Positions 15,470 through 25,701 of a DNA stretch of 35,241 nucleotides are shown in pieces (position 1 is the first letter of the stretch; each line of letters starts with the position of its first letter). This DNA comes from Candidatus Methanoperedens sp. GTDB lineage: Archaea; Halobacteriota; Methanosarcinia; Methanosarcinales; Methanoperedenaceae. Position numbers and translations under genes: made by a program. A model generated the notes under the pieces. It saw only the letters and a program-made list of their open reading frames with translations. It was not told the DNA's origin and ran no database searches. The stretch is taken from positions 1 to 35,241 of the forward strand of contig JAQUQX010000016.1 of assembly GCA_028715885.1 (NCBI GenBank), in the 5' to 3' direction.

Positions 15470-17319
15470 TGGCAAAGATAATAGGAATAGATCTGGGTAC
15501 AAGCAATTCAGCCGCTGCGGTTATGCAGGGAAATAGACCTGTGATAATACCGAGCGCTGAAGGGGTATCGCTTGGAGGGAAAGCATTCCCGTCATACGTG
15601 GCATTTACAAAAGACGGGCAGAGGTTGACCGGGGAAGCGGCAAGGAGACAGAATGTGACAAATCCGGAAGGTACAGCCTATGCTTTTAAGAGAAAAATGG
15701 GTACCGATTATAAGTATAACCTTCGCGGGAAAGAATACAGACCGCAGGAGCTTTCAGCTTTCCTGCTGCAAAAGATAAAACAGGATGCTGAGGCATTCCT
15801 TGGAGATAAGGTCGAAAAAGCGGTAATCACCGTTCCTGCGTATTTCAACGATAACCAGAGGCAGGCGACCAAGGATGCGGGAGAAATCGCAGGACTTGAA
15901 GTGGTAAGGATTATAAATGAACCCACTGCGGCTTCGCTGGCTTATGGTCTTGATAAAACAGGCGACCAGAAAATCATGGTATTTGACCTCGGGGGAGGCA
16001 CACTCGACGTGACCATTATGGAAATGGGCGGCGGGGTATTTGAAGTCAAAGCCACTGCTGGCGATACGCAGCTTGGCGGCACCGATATGGATAATAAACT
16101 TGTTGATTACATCGCAGAGGAATTCAAAAAAGAACACGGCATTGACCTGCGAAAAGACAGGGTGGCAAACCAGAGGCTGCGCGATGCGGCAGAGAAGGCG
16201 AAAATCGAACTTTCCACATCGCTGACCACGGAGATTAACCAGCCATTTATAACAGCAGACGTAAGCGGTCCGAAACACCTGACCATGACGCTGACACGCA
16301 CTAAACTGGAGGAAGTGATACGCCCCGTAATAGACAGGTGCCGCGCCCCCATGGAGCAGGCGTTGTCTGATGCAAAATTGACAAAAGACACTATTGGTAA
16401 AGTAATCCTTGTCGGAGGACCTACACGTATGCCTGTAGTGCAGAAGTTCGTCGAGGGGTATGTCGGGAAAAAAGTAGAAGGTGGCGTTGACCCGATGGAA
16501 TGCGTTGCAATGGGTGCAGCCATACAGGCAGGCGTGCTCTCAGGCGAGGTGAAAGATATCCTGCTGCTTGACGTTACACCGCTCACACTTGGTATCGAGA
16601 CGCTCGGGCATGTAATGACAAAGCTCATCGACAGGAACACCACAATACCGACGCGGAAAAGCCAGATATTCTCCACCGCCGCAGATTCCCAGACCACCGT
16701 GGAAATCCACACTCTACAGGGTGAGAGAGCGATGGCTTATGACAATGTAACGCTTGGCAGGTTCAACCTCGTGGGCATACCTCCAGCGCCGCGCGGCATT
16801 CCGCAGATAGAGGTTACGTTTGATATCGATGCAAACGGCATCCTTCACGTAACGGCAAAAGATCTGGGAACAGGCAAAGAGCAGAAGATGACCATCACTG
16901 CGCCGCTCAAGATGGCTTCCGATGAACTCGACAGGAAGATAAAAGACGCTGAGAAATACGCCGAGGAAGACAAGAAACGGAAGGAGAAAGTCGAGGCACA
17001 GAACCAGGCTGATACGCTGATATATACAACCGAGAAGACGCTCAAGGAACTTGGCGACAAAGTCACCGCAGACCAGAAAGCAAAGGTTGAAAAAGCAATT
17101 GAATATGCAAAAGAAGCGCTAAAGAGCGATGATGTGGGCAGGATTAAATCCGCCATCGAGGACCTCACGAAAGAGATGCACGCGATAAGCACCATACTCT
17201 ACCAGCAGCAGGCACAGCAGGGCGGGCAGTCGGGACAGCAGGAAGAGGGGAAAGAAGAGAAAAAAGATGAAAAAGTAACAGATGCGGAATATAAGGTAGT
17301 GGATGAGGATAAGAAATAA
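15469..17319 (+). CDS. dnaK: Molecular chaperone DnaK (Hsp70)
   Basis: This is a 616-residue Hsp70. The actin-like ATPase has the phosphate-1 loop [64 protein letters not shown] and the adenosine motif [10 protein letters not shown]. The substrate domain includes [14 protein letters not shown] and [15 protein letters not shown]. The C-terminal lid ends in a charged tail ([10 protein letters not shown]-like). Length is normal. Translation is coupled to grpE, with GAGGTGA at 15458-15464 before ATG 15469. The family in archaea is regarded as acquired from bacteria. DnaJ follows after a terminator-like hairpin, so dnaJ probably has its own promoter. Confidence 0.97.
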   Translation: MAKIIGIDLGTSNSAAAVMQGNRPVIIPSAEGVSLGGKAFPSYVAFTKDGQRLTGEAARRQNVTNPEGTAYAFKRKMGTDYKYNLRGKEYRPQELSAFLLQKIKQDAEAFLGDKVEKAVITVPAYFNDNQRQATKDAGEIAGLEVVRIINEPTAASLAYGLDKTGDQKIMVFDLGGGTLDVTIMEMGGGVFEVKATAGDTQLGGTDMDNKLVDYIAEEFKKEHGIDLRKDRVANQRLRDAAEKAKIELSTSLTTEINQPFITADVSGPKHLTMTLTRTKLEEVIRPVIDRCRAPMEQALSDAKLTKDTIGKVILVGGPTRMPVVQKFVEGYVGKKVEGGVDPMECVAMGAAIQAGVLSGEVKDILLLDVTPLTLGIETLGHVMTKLIDRNTTIPTRKSQIFSTAADSQTTVEIHTLQGERAMAYDNVTLGRFNLVGIPPAPRGIPQIEVTFDIDANGILHVTAKDLGTGKEQKMTITAPLKMASDELDRKIKDAEKYAEEDKKRKEKVEAQNQADTLIYTTEKTLKELGDKVTADQKAKVEKAIEYAKEALKSDDVGRIKSAIEDLTKEMHAISTILYQQQAQQGGQSGQQEEGKEEKKDEKVTDAEYKVVDEDKK

Positions 17320-17337
17320 TACAACGCATCATGAACT

Positions 17338-17359
17338 CGGGGTATTTTCGAATACTCCG
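17338..17359 (+). terminator. UUCG-loop hairpin between dnaK and dnaJ
   Basis: A nine-pair stem (CGGGGTATT with AATACTCCG, one G-T wobble) closes a TTCG tetraloop and is followed by a T-rich stretch (17368-17377). It starts 18 bases after the dnaK stop. It could end or attenuate the grpE-dnaK transcript. The TATA-like TTATACTTAAT near 17383 would then start dnaJ separately. Confidence 0.55.
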
Positions 17360-17421
17360 TCCCTCTCATTTTTGTTTTACCGTTATACTTAATGTTTAAG
17401 GGAGCATGAGAATCGCAATTT

Positions 17422-18573
17422 ATGGCTACTAAAAGGGATTATTACGAGATTCTCGGCGTTGAGAAAAAAGCATCAGCCGACGACATCAAGACGGCATACC
17501 GCAAACTTGCAATGCAGTACCATCCGGACAGGAACAAGGCCCCTGACGCCGAGGAGAAATTTAAGGAAATATCAGAAGCCTATGCCGTACTGGAAGACCA
17601 GACCAAGCGCCAACAGTACGACCAGTATGGTCATGCAGGCATTGATATGAGGTATTCGCAGGAAGATATATTCAGGGGTGCTGCTCCTGACATTGAAGAT
17701 ATTTTAAGAGATTTCGGAGGCGCTGGCGGAGGTTTCGGCAGGGGCGGCGGCATTTTTGATATATTCTTCGGCGGCGGTGGAAGGCGCGAGGGTCCAAGGC
17801 GCGGGTCGGATGTCCTTTACGAGCTGGCTATTAACCTGGAAGATACCGCAACCGGAAAAACTGTTGAGCTGGAAGTACCAAGGACGGAAACCTGCGATAC
17901 ATGCAGCGGAAGCGGAGCCAAACCCGGGACATCCCCGAAGACCTGCCCGGCATGCCGCGGGAGCGGTCAGGTGAACAGGGCGCAGAATACACCTTTTGGA
18001 AGGTTCATGACAACCTCAACGTGCGGAACGTGCCGCGGACAGGGACAGATCATCGAGTCTCCGTGTACTTCATGCCACGGCTCGGGCACGGTGCAAAGAC
18101 GCCGCAAACTGGAAGTAAAGATTCCTCCCGGCGTTGATACGGGTTCAAGGCTCAGGGTGCACGGAGAAGGAGAAGCGGGAGAGAAGGGCGGACCTCCGGG
18201 CGACCTGTATGTGGAGGTGCATGTAAGACCACATAGTATTTTCACCCGTTCCGAAGATGATATAATACTTGAAGCCACGGTCAGTTTTACGCAGGCTGCG
18301 CTCGGTGATGAGATAGTCGTGCCAACGCTGGACGGCAAGGCAAAGATGAAAATTCCGCCAGGGACGCAGAACGGACAGGTGTTCCGCCTGCGGGGAAAAG
18401 GCGTTCCGAGCCTTCACATATCGGGGAAAGGCGACCAGCTTGTGAAAATTAAGGTGGAAGTTCCGACTAAATTGAATGATAAGCAGAAGCAGATATTGCG
18501 TGAGTTTGCGGAGATAAGCGGTGAAAAATCAAGAAGCAAGGGCATTTTTGATAAGGTAAGGGAACATATCTGA
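17422..18573 (+). CDS. dnaJ: Chaperone DnaJ (type I Hsp40)
   Basis: This 383-residue type I J-protein stimulates the DnaK ATPase and delivers substrates. The J domain has the HPD motif at residues 34-36, followed by a Gly/Phe-rich region with GGGGRR (about 95-125). There are four zinc-binding repeats: [24 protein letters not shown] and CTSCHGSG. The C-terminal substrate domains contain [19 protein letters not shown] and [20 protein letters not shown]. All features are intact. It is preceded by the hairpin at 17338 and its own TATA-like sequence. A short inverted repeat (AGCCT, AGGCT at 18579-18596) follows the gene. Confidence 0.97.
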   Translation: MATKRDYYEILGVEKKASADDIKTAYRKLAMQYHPDRNKAPDAEEKFKEISEAYAVLEDQTKRQQYDQYGHAGIDMRYSQEDIFRGAAPDIEDILRDFGGAGGGFGRGGGIFDIFFGGGGRREGPRRGSDVLYELAINLEDTATGKTVELEVPRTETCDTCSGSGAKPGTSPKTCPACRGSGQVNRAQNTPFGRFMTTSTCGTCRGQGQIIESPCTSCHGSGTVQRRRKLEVKIPPGVDTGSRLRVHGEGEAGEKGGPPGDLYVEVHVRPHSIFTRSEDDIILEATVSFTQAALGDEIVVPTLDGKAKMKIPPGTQNGQVFRLRGKGVPSLHISGKGDQLVKIKVEVPTKLNDKQKQILREFAEISGEKSRSKGIFDKVREHI

Positions 18574-18578
18574 AATCC

Positions 18579-18596
18579 AGCCTGAGAAAAAAGGCT
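18579..18596 (+). terminator. Short hairpin after dnaJ
   Basis: AGCCT and AGGCT pair around an A-rich eight-base loop and are followed by AAAACATT. The stem is short, so a role in ending transcription is only possible. Confidence 0.3.
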
Positions 18597-18674
18597 AAAA
18601 CATTATTCTGACCGCAAAATTAATTAACGTTTAAATCTTTCTTCACGCTCAAACAATGGAGAGGCAGGTATAAA

Positions 18675-20672
18675 ATGCAAAAACTAATCGTAATTTCTCT
18701 GGTATTGCTGGCATTAACAAGTGTAGCGGCAGCCCAGCCAGTTGTGGATTATTTAAACATCAACGCGGATGTGAACAACGGTTATGCCATAACCACCGTG
18801 GAAGAAAAACTGACAAATCCTCTGGACATTGCAACCGAGGATGAATTTAAGTTCATGATTCCTGAGGAGGCGTTCATATCCGGTTTTACTTTAATCATAG
18901 ATGGCAAGGAATACATCGCAGATGTGCTTCCAAAGCAAGAGGCAAAAGAAAAATTTGAACAGGCAGCTTCCCAGGGCAAATCAGCCGGATTGCTTGAAAC
19001 AAAAAAGCAAAACATGTTCTCTTATTCCCTGAGCTTCGCGCCGCGCCAGAGCATAATAGCCCGCCTGAAATACGAGCAGGCAGTGAAAAAAAGCCTGGGC
19101 GAATATGAATATGCGGTGTTCCTGAGCCGCACGGATCAGGCGCACATCGTGAATACCCTTTCAGTGAATCTGAACATCTCATCACTGAACGATATCACTA
19201 CCCTTGAAACCCCGGGTTTTACAGGAGCAAGTGTAAAATACCTTTCCACAACGAAAGGGCAGGTGAAATACAGCGCTAATGCACTTCCTGATAAGGATCT
19301 TACGGTGGTCTATACCACAAATAACCCTCCCCTGAACGGTGACATGCTCTTTTACAACACAGGCGGCAAGGGATACATGATGCACGTATTCTCGCCTTCG
19401 GAAGCTGACCTCGGTACCACTGCTTTGAGCAAGGATATTATTTTTGTAGTAGATAAGTCAGGCTCTATGGGCGGCGAAAAGCTTGCGCAGGTGAAGAGAG
19501 TATTCACCGGCATAATTTCCGATTTGCCGCCTGATGATTATTTCAACGTAATATTTTTCGATGATGCTGTCCGGGCTTTTTCACCCACGCTCATGGAAGC
19601 AAACACAAAGAACAAAGCAGATGCTGCAAACTTTGTGAACAGCCTTGAAGCCGGAAGCGGCACAAACATAAACCAGGCTCTGCTGGATGCCATCGCCATG
19701 TTCGGAAAAAGCTCGCGCGTTCCTATAATCGTGTTCCTCACGGATGGCGAACCTACGGAGGGTATTACCTCTCCTTATGTTATCCGCAAGAATGTCAGGG
19801 ATGCCAATAAGCTAAAGGTGTCGATATTCACTATCGCCTTCGGGATTGAGGACGAGAGCAACTACGATTTCCTCAAGGCGCTGAGCCTTGAAAATTACGG
19901 TAAAGCGCAACGGTTTTACCTGGAAGGAGGTGTCGAGGAGGAAATGAAGAATTTCTACAAAACCATCTCTACCCCGTTAATCACAAACATGAGCTTTACT
20001 TATAATGCAGTTTCGGATGTGGTGAACACCGGACAAAATAATCTTTTTGCTGGTTCGGATGCCATCGTGCTGGGTAAGTACAGCCCCGGCGCAAGTACAA
20101 TAACTTCCGATGTTGATGCAATTACGCGTACAGGAAGCCGTAATTTCAAGAATTCGTTTAATGTTGCCTCCATGCCGGAAAATGCCTTCATCCCAAGGCT
20201 CTGGGCATATACGACGATTCGAAAACTGATGGATAGGATAGATGTGGAGGGCGAGACAGAACCCCTAAAATCCGGGATTACACAGTTTTCCCTTGAGTTC
20301 AAGTTCGTGACGCCTTACACCTCGCTTTTCGTGGAAGTGCCAGTGAACAATACTAAGACTGCCGCTACATCCATAGATGCAAAGGCTGAGACAAAAGCAG
20401 CTACTGCAGCAACAGCAGCAGCTACCGTCATGGCTACACAGGCTGCAATGAAACCGGGGGTAACAGCAACACCAGCGGCGGCAGCAACCGCGCGGTCGGC
20501 AGTTTCAACACAAGCTGCCTATTCTACGCCTGACCGTAGCACTTCCGAGGTTGGTAAACCGGCAGCTTCACCTCCTGCCGCAACTTCAACCCCGGCGCCT
20601 AAAGAACCTGGATTTGAGTCTGTATTTGCAATAATCGGATTGCTTTTCTTGGTACTGCGCAAACGCAGGTAA
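18675..20672 (+). CDS. Surface protein with VIT and von Willebrand A domains, PGF-CTERM-like tail
   Basis: This 665-residue exported protein has a signal peptide (LIVISLVLLALTSVAAAQ), then an N-terminal VIT domain (residues about 25-170, with FKFMIPEEAFISGFTL and RQSIIARLKYEQAV). A VWA domain follows, with the metal-ion site DKSGS near residue 260 and TDGEPTEG later. An Ala/Thr-rich linker (about 565-640) leads to a C-terminal EPGFESVFAIIGLLFLVLRK segment. A PGF motif, a hydrophobic helix and basic residues are the pattern processed by archaeosortase and lipid-linked in S-layer-type proteins. Function is likely adhesion or protein-protein contact at the envelope. GGAGAGG at 18658-18664 lies ahead of the ATG. 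It converges with the next gene at nine bases. Confidence 0.87.
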   Translation: MQKLIVISLVLLALTSVAAAQPVVDYLNINADVNNGYAITTVEEKLTNPLDIATEDEFKFMIPEEAFISGFTLIIDGKEYIADVLPKQEAKEKFEQAASQGKSAGLLETKKQNMFSYSLSFAPRQSIIARLKYEQAVKKSLGEYEYAVFLSRTDQAHIVNTLSVNLNISSLNDITTLETPGFTGASVKYLSTTKGQVKYSANALPDKDLTVVYTTNNPPLNGDMLFYNTGGKGYMMHVFSPSEADLGTTALSKDIIFVVDKSGSMGGEKLAQVKRVFTGIISDLPPDDYFNVIFFDDAVRAFSPTLMEANTKNKADAANFVNSLEAGSGTNINQALLDAIAMFGKSSRVPIIVFLTDGEPTEGITSPYVIRKNVRDANKLKVSIFTIAFGIEDESNYDFLKALSLENYGKAQRFYLEGGVEEEMKNFYKTISTPLITNMSFTYNAVSDVVNTGQNNLFAGSDAIVLGKYSPGASTITSDVDAITRTGSRNFKNSFNVASMPENAFIPRLWAYTTIRKLMDRIDVEGETEPLKSGITQFSLEFKFVTPYTSLFVEVPVNNTKTAATSIDAKAETKAATAATAAATVMATQAAMKPGVTATPAAAATARSAVSTQAAYSTPDRSTSEVGKPAASPPAATSTPAPKEPGFESVFAIIGLLFLVLRKRR

Positions 20673-20681
20673 GGAGAAGCA

Positions 20682-21995
20682 TTACCGCTTTTTGATTAAA
20701 AACAGCGCCAATAATCCGATAAGAGCGGACTGCGCTTCAAAACCAGGTAGCCACATTCTACTGCCTGGCGTGTTCGTGGCGGTTGGCTGCCCTGCACCCG
20801 CTCTTACCTTGATTGGAAGTTTTAGCGTGTGATCCTCAGAGTTTGTACTGTCGTCATTAAAGTAATAAACTATCCTTCCCTGCACTTCAAACTCGCCGAT
20901 CTGGTTCGACTTTATCCTGACCTCGATGTCCCTTCCTTTGCCGGGCGGAATCTCGTACGTAGTTGTAAACTGACCTCCGCCGGACTCGACGAACTCGGAC
21001 GAGGTAACGCTCATCCCGGAGGGAGGAAGGATGATGACCTGCACATGCATCACTGGCTTATTAATGAGATTGACGGCAGAAAGCTTGAGAAAAACGTCTT
21101 CCCCAAGCACAACATCTGTTTTCTCGCCGTGCAACTGGACGCTGGCGTTGGAAATTTGTGAAGGGGTTGGTGTTGCATTGGATGGGATGACCTGAACTGT
21201 GATGATGTTGGATTTGCCTGTGTTTGATGAGCCGTCTTTATCATAATAAGAGACGGTTGCAGGCTCCAGGTTGAATGTGCCTGTCTCGGATGGCTGTATA
21301 ACATACTGGAAACTCCTGGAATCTTTCGGTTTCAATAGCTCGTAGTTCTTGTCAGGTTTACCGCTTACCAGGGTGAAAACGGGCGTGAGAGTATCTATTA
21401 CTGTAATGTTTCTCAGTTCGGTGGTTCCCGTATTTGTAAAAGTAAGGGTTACGGTTGCGGTCTGTCCCTGTTCTATGGACTGGGGTGAAACGGCTTTTGT
21501 GAGAGAGATTGTATCAAGCCTGTATATCTCAACTTTTAAAAAGCCGGCATTGTTATCGTAATCCCCCCTCTCGCCTGTGGTATAGGTGTCGTATATACTG
21601 AACCTGATTTTCTTGCCATTACCTTTTCTGTAGAATGTGTATGTGTGGTTATCTACGTCACTCAGGTCAGCGGAAATCCTCTCCCCATCGAATTCAATGG
21701 AATTGAACGGCTGATTATAATTTCTGCCAGCGCCCATGCGGTACTGCGCATCCGCATAGCCCCAATCAGCGCCTGCTTTAAACTGGTATGTGCCTGAGAC
21801 CACTATCTTATATTCCGAATCGTTTTCAAGAACCACAGATGAATTTACAGAAGAGCCTGTATCCTTTGGTCCGAATGCCGGAACGTTGAAGGTATCAAGC
21901 GCCGCGTTCTGGGCTGAGGCTGCGCCAGTGCCTGCAAGTATGGCAATCACCAGTGCCGCAAGCACCCCTATCACCATTACACTTTTTTTTATCAT
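20682..21995 (-). CDS. Exported PGF-CTERM-like protein with a DUF11-type domain
   Basis: This 437-residue protein has a signal peptide (VMVIGVLAALVIAILAG). An N-terminal beta domain about 30-155 resembles a carbohydrate-binding or lectin-like sandwich (SEYKIVVSGTYQFKAGADW and KIRFSIYDTYT). A DUF11/Ig-like repeat spans about 160-265 (SIEQGQTATVTLTFTNTGTT). A second beta domain follows at 285-400 (GEDVFLKLSAVNLINKPVMH). The C-terminus is LPGFEAQSALIGLLALFLIK plus basic residues, a PGF-CTERM-like sorting tail. The third domain resembles the last domain of the neighbouring 878-residue protein (EDVNVVLSAVNPIGNPKM), so the two are related. It is probably co-transcribed downstream of that gene (50-base gap). 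Confidence 0.82.
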   Translation of the reverse strand: MIKKSVMVIGVLAALVIAILAGTGAASAQNAALDTFNVPAFGPKDTGSSVNSSVVLENDSEYKIVVSGTYQFKAGADWGYADAQYRMGAGRNYNQPFNSIEFDGERISADLSDVDNHTYTFYRKGNGKKIRFSIYDTYTTGERGDYDNNAGFLKVEIYRLDTISLTKAVSPQSIEQGQTATVTLTFTNTGTTELRNITVIDTLTPVFTLVSGKPDKNYELLKPKDSRSFQYVIQPSETGTFNLEPATVSYYDKDGSSNTGKSNIITVQVIPSNATPTPSQISNASVQLHGEKTDVVLGEDVFLKLSAVNLINKPVMHVQVIILPPSGMSVTSSEFVESGGGQFTTTYEIPPGKGRDIEVRIKSNQIGEFEVQGRIVYYFNDDSTNSEDHTLKLPIKVRAGAGQPTATNTPGSRMWLPGFEAQSALIGLLALFLIKKR

Positions 21996-22045
21996 GTTCT
22001 AATCCTCATCAAGTTCCATAATATAAACACCTAAATTTGTATGTA

Positions 22046-24682
22046 TTACCGCTTTCTTTTTAAAAGTATGGCTAACAACATGCCGCTTGTGCCCATAACC
22101 ATTCCAAATCCGGGAACGGGCTTTTGCATAGGAATTTGCGTGCTTGTTGATATCGTGGTCGGCTTAGTTTTTGGTTTAACAACCAGCATCAGTGTTTCAT
22201 ACCGTGTTGGCGACCTCTGACCGCCTTCATACTGGTAGTATACTTCAGCATCTATCTGGTATTCTCCAGCCCTGTCCGCTTTCATGCGTATTGATACAGA
22301 CCTCACGCTATCCCCGGGTTCGATTTCAAACTTACCTGTGCACTGACCAGAATAACCCTTGCAATCGCTCTCGTATGTGGAAACTCCATTGCCTGGAGGT
22401 TTCAGGATTAGCAACGCCTCCATCTTGGGATTGCCGATAGGATTAACAGCAGATAAAACAACGTTAACATCTTCCCCTTCGTTTACTTCGTACCTTGATT
22501 TCGGGAAGTAAACACTTGGGCCTGCACGTGCTGCATTAATCTTGAGTTCTTCCTTATTCTTATTCCCATTCGTGTCTATTGCCTCAACTACTATGGAGTG
22601 TTCGCCTACCGACAAGGCATCTGTTGTAACGGTGTAAACGCCTTCATTGTTGCGCAGGTCTATCATGTTTCCATCTAATAGTAATTTTATAGACTTTACG
22701 CGGATATCGTCATTTGCCCCGTAAGTGATAACTAATTTTTCGCCTTCGTCCAATTGACCGTTTTTGTTTAAATCCACAGTCTGCTTGCTCAGAGAAATGG
22801 ATGGGGGAGAATCTGTTGGCGCTGGAGTCGTAATGGTCGGGGTAATTGTTTCTGTGGCTGTGGGTGTCAGCGGCGCTGAAACGGTTACAGTCTGTCCAGC
22901 CACCACATCGACGGTAGTTGACCAGTCTTGGTAGTCGCTGAGTTTCAAAGTTATTGTGTGGCTGTCAGCAGGCACATTATTGATGGTGTAGGGCGTGGTT
23001 GATTGATATGAGCCATCGAGATAAATACCGGCGCCTGAGGGAGAGGAGGAAACTGAGATTGAGCCTGTTGTCTGAATTGGGGTATATGTCCCGCTAAATG
23101 TTATGCTTCCGCCTGCTGAGAGAGTTTTAGTCTCAGACGGCGGCGCATTGTAGCCTGTTACTGCTCCATAGGTAATAGTATATGTGCCAGCGGGAGCAGT
23201 AGCTGGACCCCAAGAAGTTCCACTTCCAGAATAAGAAGCAGTGCCGGATATCATGAAACTTGCGCTTGCGAGATTTGTATTAACGGTTATTGCCCCCGTC
23301 GGTTGCAGCGGTTGGGTTACGGTTAGTGCGTAGGCTGAAGAATGCGTTTTTCCTCCGCCGGTGCCCGTGATTGTTAAAGAATAGGTTCCTAGCGGTGCAG
23401 TAGAATATGTCCCAATCCCAAAGCTAATAGAACATGGCGGAGAACAGGTATCAGCGGGTAAGCCTTCGAGGTCGTGTGTTCCAACATTCGAGGGGAGACC
23501 TGAAAGCAATAAAGTCACAGGCTGGGTAGAACCGCTAAGAAGGTTTAAAGTCACTGTTCCTGCCGGAGTTAAAGCATTACCTGCTGCACCAGAACCTGAG
23601 TTTGGTGAGACAGAAATTGAAAAATCAAAAGCAGGAGGTTGTTGATAACTTACGGTCACTGAAGCTTCTGCAATGTTCCCAGAAGTATCTGTTGCTCTGG
23701 CATAAATTGTATTTGAGCCTGAAGATAAGGTCACCTGTGCGCTCCATGATATTGTACCTGATGCAAGCTGCCAGCTTCCGGCGCCAACTTTGACTTCGAC
23801 TTTGCTGAGGGCAACATTATCCGATGCTGTTCCGCTAACGATTATGGTGCTTGTGGTGAGAGTCTGACCATTGGAGTGGGACAAGAAGGAAATGGTTGGT
23901 GGAGTTGTATCAATGACCATAAGTACTCCGGATTTCCAGCCACTTGTAGCATATTGTGTCCCCGTGCCCGGTGTACCTGACCAGATTGCCTGAGCAACAT
24001 CATAGCTGCCAGCAGAAGTACTCGAAGGAACTGTAAAGGTTCTTGAATAGGTATTCGTCCCGGGAGCAGCAGAAATTACCAAGTCATTTGATGTATCCAC
24101 GATCTCGCCGTATGTACCTGAGGGTCTTATGCTCAGTCCCAAGCCAACATTCATACTGTTTGAATTCGGATTGTTGATAACATAATATCCCGTGAATGAT
24201 TGTCCTGCTGGAACACTTGAGGGGGAGATGTAGGTATTCGAAAGAGTCGGATTAGCAGTGACTGTAAGTACTCCGGATTTCCAGCCACTTGTAGCATATT
24301 GTGTCCCCGTGCCCGGTGTACCTGACCAGATTGCCTGAGCAACATCATAGCTGCCAGCAGAAGTACTGGAAAGAACTGTAAAGGTTCTTGAATAGGTATT
24401 CGTCCCGGGAGCAGCAGAAATTACCAAGTCATTTGATGTATCCACGATCTCGCCGTATGTACCTGAGCGTCTTATGCTCAGTCCCAAGCCAACATTAATA
24501 CTGTTTGAATTCGGATTGTTGATAACATAATATCCTGTGAATGATTGACCTGCTGGAACACTTGAGGGGGAGATGTAGGTATTCGAAAGAGTAGGGTTAA
24601 CTGCCGCACCCGTTTCCGCAAACCCTATGAAAACCAGCGCCGCCGCAAGCAGCCATACCGCCATTCTGCCCATGTTTCTCAA
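22046..24682 (-). CDS. Large exported repeat protein with Ig-like and PEGA domains, PGF-CTERM-like tail
   Basis: This 878-residue protein has a signal peptide (MAVWLLAAALVFIGFAETGA). Two nearly identical 115-residue units (residues about 30-260) follow, each with TLSNTYISPSSVPAGQSFTG and YDVAQAIWSGTPGTG. Then come an Ig-like cadherin-type unit (PPTISFLSHSNGQTL, then RATDTSGNIAEASVTV), a further Ig-like region, a PEGA-type domain (SVSSSPSGAGIYLDG) with a Thr/Pro linker, and a last domain shared with the downstream protein. The tail VPGFGMVMGTSGMLLAILLK plus basic residues is PGF-CTERM-like. It is likely a long stalk-like envelope protein. The internal duplication is 345 bases with about six differences, so it is recent. 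Confidence 0.85.
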   Translation of the reverse strand: MRNMGRMAVWLLAAALVFIGFAETGAAVNPTLSNTYISPSSVPAGQSFTGYYVINNPNSNSINVGLGLSIRRSGTYGEIVDTSNDLVISAAPGTNTYSRTFTVLSSTSAGSYDVAQAIWSGTPGTGTQYATSGWKSGVLTVTANPTLSNTYISPSSVPAGQSFTGYYVINNPNSNSMNVGLGLSIRPSGTYGEIVDTSNDLVISAAPGTNTYSRTFTVPSSTSAGSYDVAQAIWSGTPGTGTQYATSGWKSGVLMVIDTTPPTISFLSHSNGQTLTTSTIIVSGTASDNVALSKVEVKVGAGSWQLASGTISWSAQVTLSSGSNTIYARATDTSGNIAEASVTVSYQQPPAFDFSISVSPNSGSGAAGNALTPAGTVTLNLLSGSTQPVTLLLSGLPSNVGTHDLEGLPADTCSPPCSISFGIGTYSTAPLGTYSLTITGTGGGKTHSSAYALTVTQPLQPTGAITVNTNLASASFMISGTASYSGSGTSWGPATAPAGTYTITYGAVTGYNAPPSETKTLSAGGSITFSGTYTPIQTTGSISVSSSPSGAGIYLDGSYQSTTPYTINNVPADSHTITLKLSDYQDWSTTVDVVAGQTVTVSAPLTPTATETITPTITTPAPTDSPPSISLSKQTVDLNKNGQLDEGEKLVITYGANDDIRVKSIKLLLDGNMIDLRNNEGVYTVTTDALSVGEHSIVVEAIDTNGNKNKEELKINAARAGPSVYFPKSRYEVNEGEDVNVVLSAVNPIGNPKMEALLILKPPGNGVSTYESDCKGYSGQCTGKFEIEPGDSVRSVSIRMKADRAGEYQIDAEVYYQYEGGQRSPTRYETLMLVVKPKTKPTTISTSTQIPMQKPVPGFGMVMGTSGMLLAILLKRKR
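23921..24593 (-). repeat. 345-base tandem duplication inside the surface protein gene
   Basis: The stretches 23921-24248 and 24266-24593 align at a constant offset of 345 bases (115 codons) with about six mismatches by eye. Some mismatches change residues (Pro/Leu, Pro/Arg, Met/Ile), and the frame is preserved. Near-identity at silent sites points to recent duplication or gene conversion. Confidence 0.9.
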
Positions 24683-24820
24683 GTTTTTAGTCCTCCTTTT
24701 GTTTCGATTTTAGATAATACCCATGTGATTTTCCTGTAATGCTTACCCACCAAAGAATTTAAAGCTGCCGATACACAGCAAGGAATCGTATGTTGAAATC
24801 CGCCAGAAGAGGGGCAAGCA

Positions 24821-24830
24821 TTATATATTT
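24821..24830 (+). promoter_or_regulatory. TATA-like box of the DUF4349 lipoprotein gene
   Basis: TTATATATTT lies 22-32 bases before ATG 24853 with no ribosome binding site, so transcription is probably leaderless. Confidence 0.5.
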
Positions 24831-24852
24831 ACATGGTCTATAATCATATTGC

Positions 24853-25680
24853 ATGAAAAGCAAAACCCTGGTAATATTCTCGATTCTCCTCCTGGTAATA
24901 GCAGCAGGATGTCTGGGCAAACAGGAAACCCCTGTACAGGAAAAATATACATCTTCTTTAAAATCAGCACCTTCACTGGATACGGAATCGGTCAGCTACG
25001 AAAACAAGGCAGTTACTCCTGACAGGAAGATTATTTCCACCGCAAGCCTCACAATAGAAGTAAAAAGCGTCCAGGCGGCTTTTGATAGCATTGCGAAGAT
25101 AGTGCAGGCAAACCAGGGTTTTATATCGAGTTCATCAACATACGATACGGCAGGACGCAAGAACGGTCAGATGACCGTCAGGGTTCCCCAGAAGAATTTC
25201 AATCCAGCCCTTGAACAGGTAGAAGTGCTGGGAACGGTAAAGTCCAGGCAGATTTCAGGGCAGGATGTTACCGAGGAATTCATAGACCTTGGCGCCCGCC
25301 TCGGCAACCTGAAAAAACAGGAAACAAGACTTGCGGAAATCCTGAAGAACGCTACAACTGTAAAAGACGTACTTGAAGTGGAGCGGGAACTTGAACGCGT
25401 GCGCGGCGAGATAGAGCGCCTTACAGGCAGGCTGAATTACCTCAACCAGAGCGTGGAGATGTCAACCATCTCGGTAAGCGCAAGCGAACCTACGCCAATC
25501 GGCGGGCAGGGATGGGGCATAACCGACGCGCTGAGTGAAGCAGTAACGGGATTCATCGACAGCATAAAAGGTATAATTGTTTTCGTCGGGATTATCCTGC
25601 CGGTAGTGGTATTCATTGCAATAGTGTATTATATTGCACTGGCAATTAAAAGGAAAGTCCTTCCGAAGCCGAAAACATAG
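24853..25680 (+). CDS. DUF4349 lipoprotein
   Basis: This 275-residue lipoprotein has lipobox VIAAGC (Cys20). The mature part is the DUF4349 pattern: RKIISTASLTIEVKSVQAAF, GRKNGQMTVRVPQKNF, EFIDLGARLGNLKKQETRL, then a long coiled coil ERELERVRGEIERLTGRLNY and MSTISVSASEP. A C-terminal transmembrane helix (IIVFVGIILPVVVFIAIVYY) ends with basic residues. The domain is membrane-associated in bacteria and archaea and has no proven activity. The coiled coil suggests self-assembly. The next lipoprotein gene starts 21 bases downstream, so the two probably form an operon. Confidence 0.85.
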   Translation: MKSKTLVIFSILLLVIAAGCLGKQETPVQEKYTSSLKSAPSLDTESVSYENKAVTPDRKIISTASLTIEVKSVQAAFDSIAKIVQANQGFISSSSTYDTAGRKNGQMTVRVPQKNFNPALEQVEVLGTVKSRQISGQDVTEEFIDLGARLGNLKKQETRLAEILKNATTVKDVLEVERELERVRGEIERLTGRLNYLNQSVEMSTISVSASEPTPIGGQGWGITDALSEAVTGFIDSIKGIIVFVGIILPVVVFIAIVYYIALAIKRKVLPKPKT

Positions 25681-25701
25681 AAAAATCAGGTAATCGTCAC
25701 A

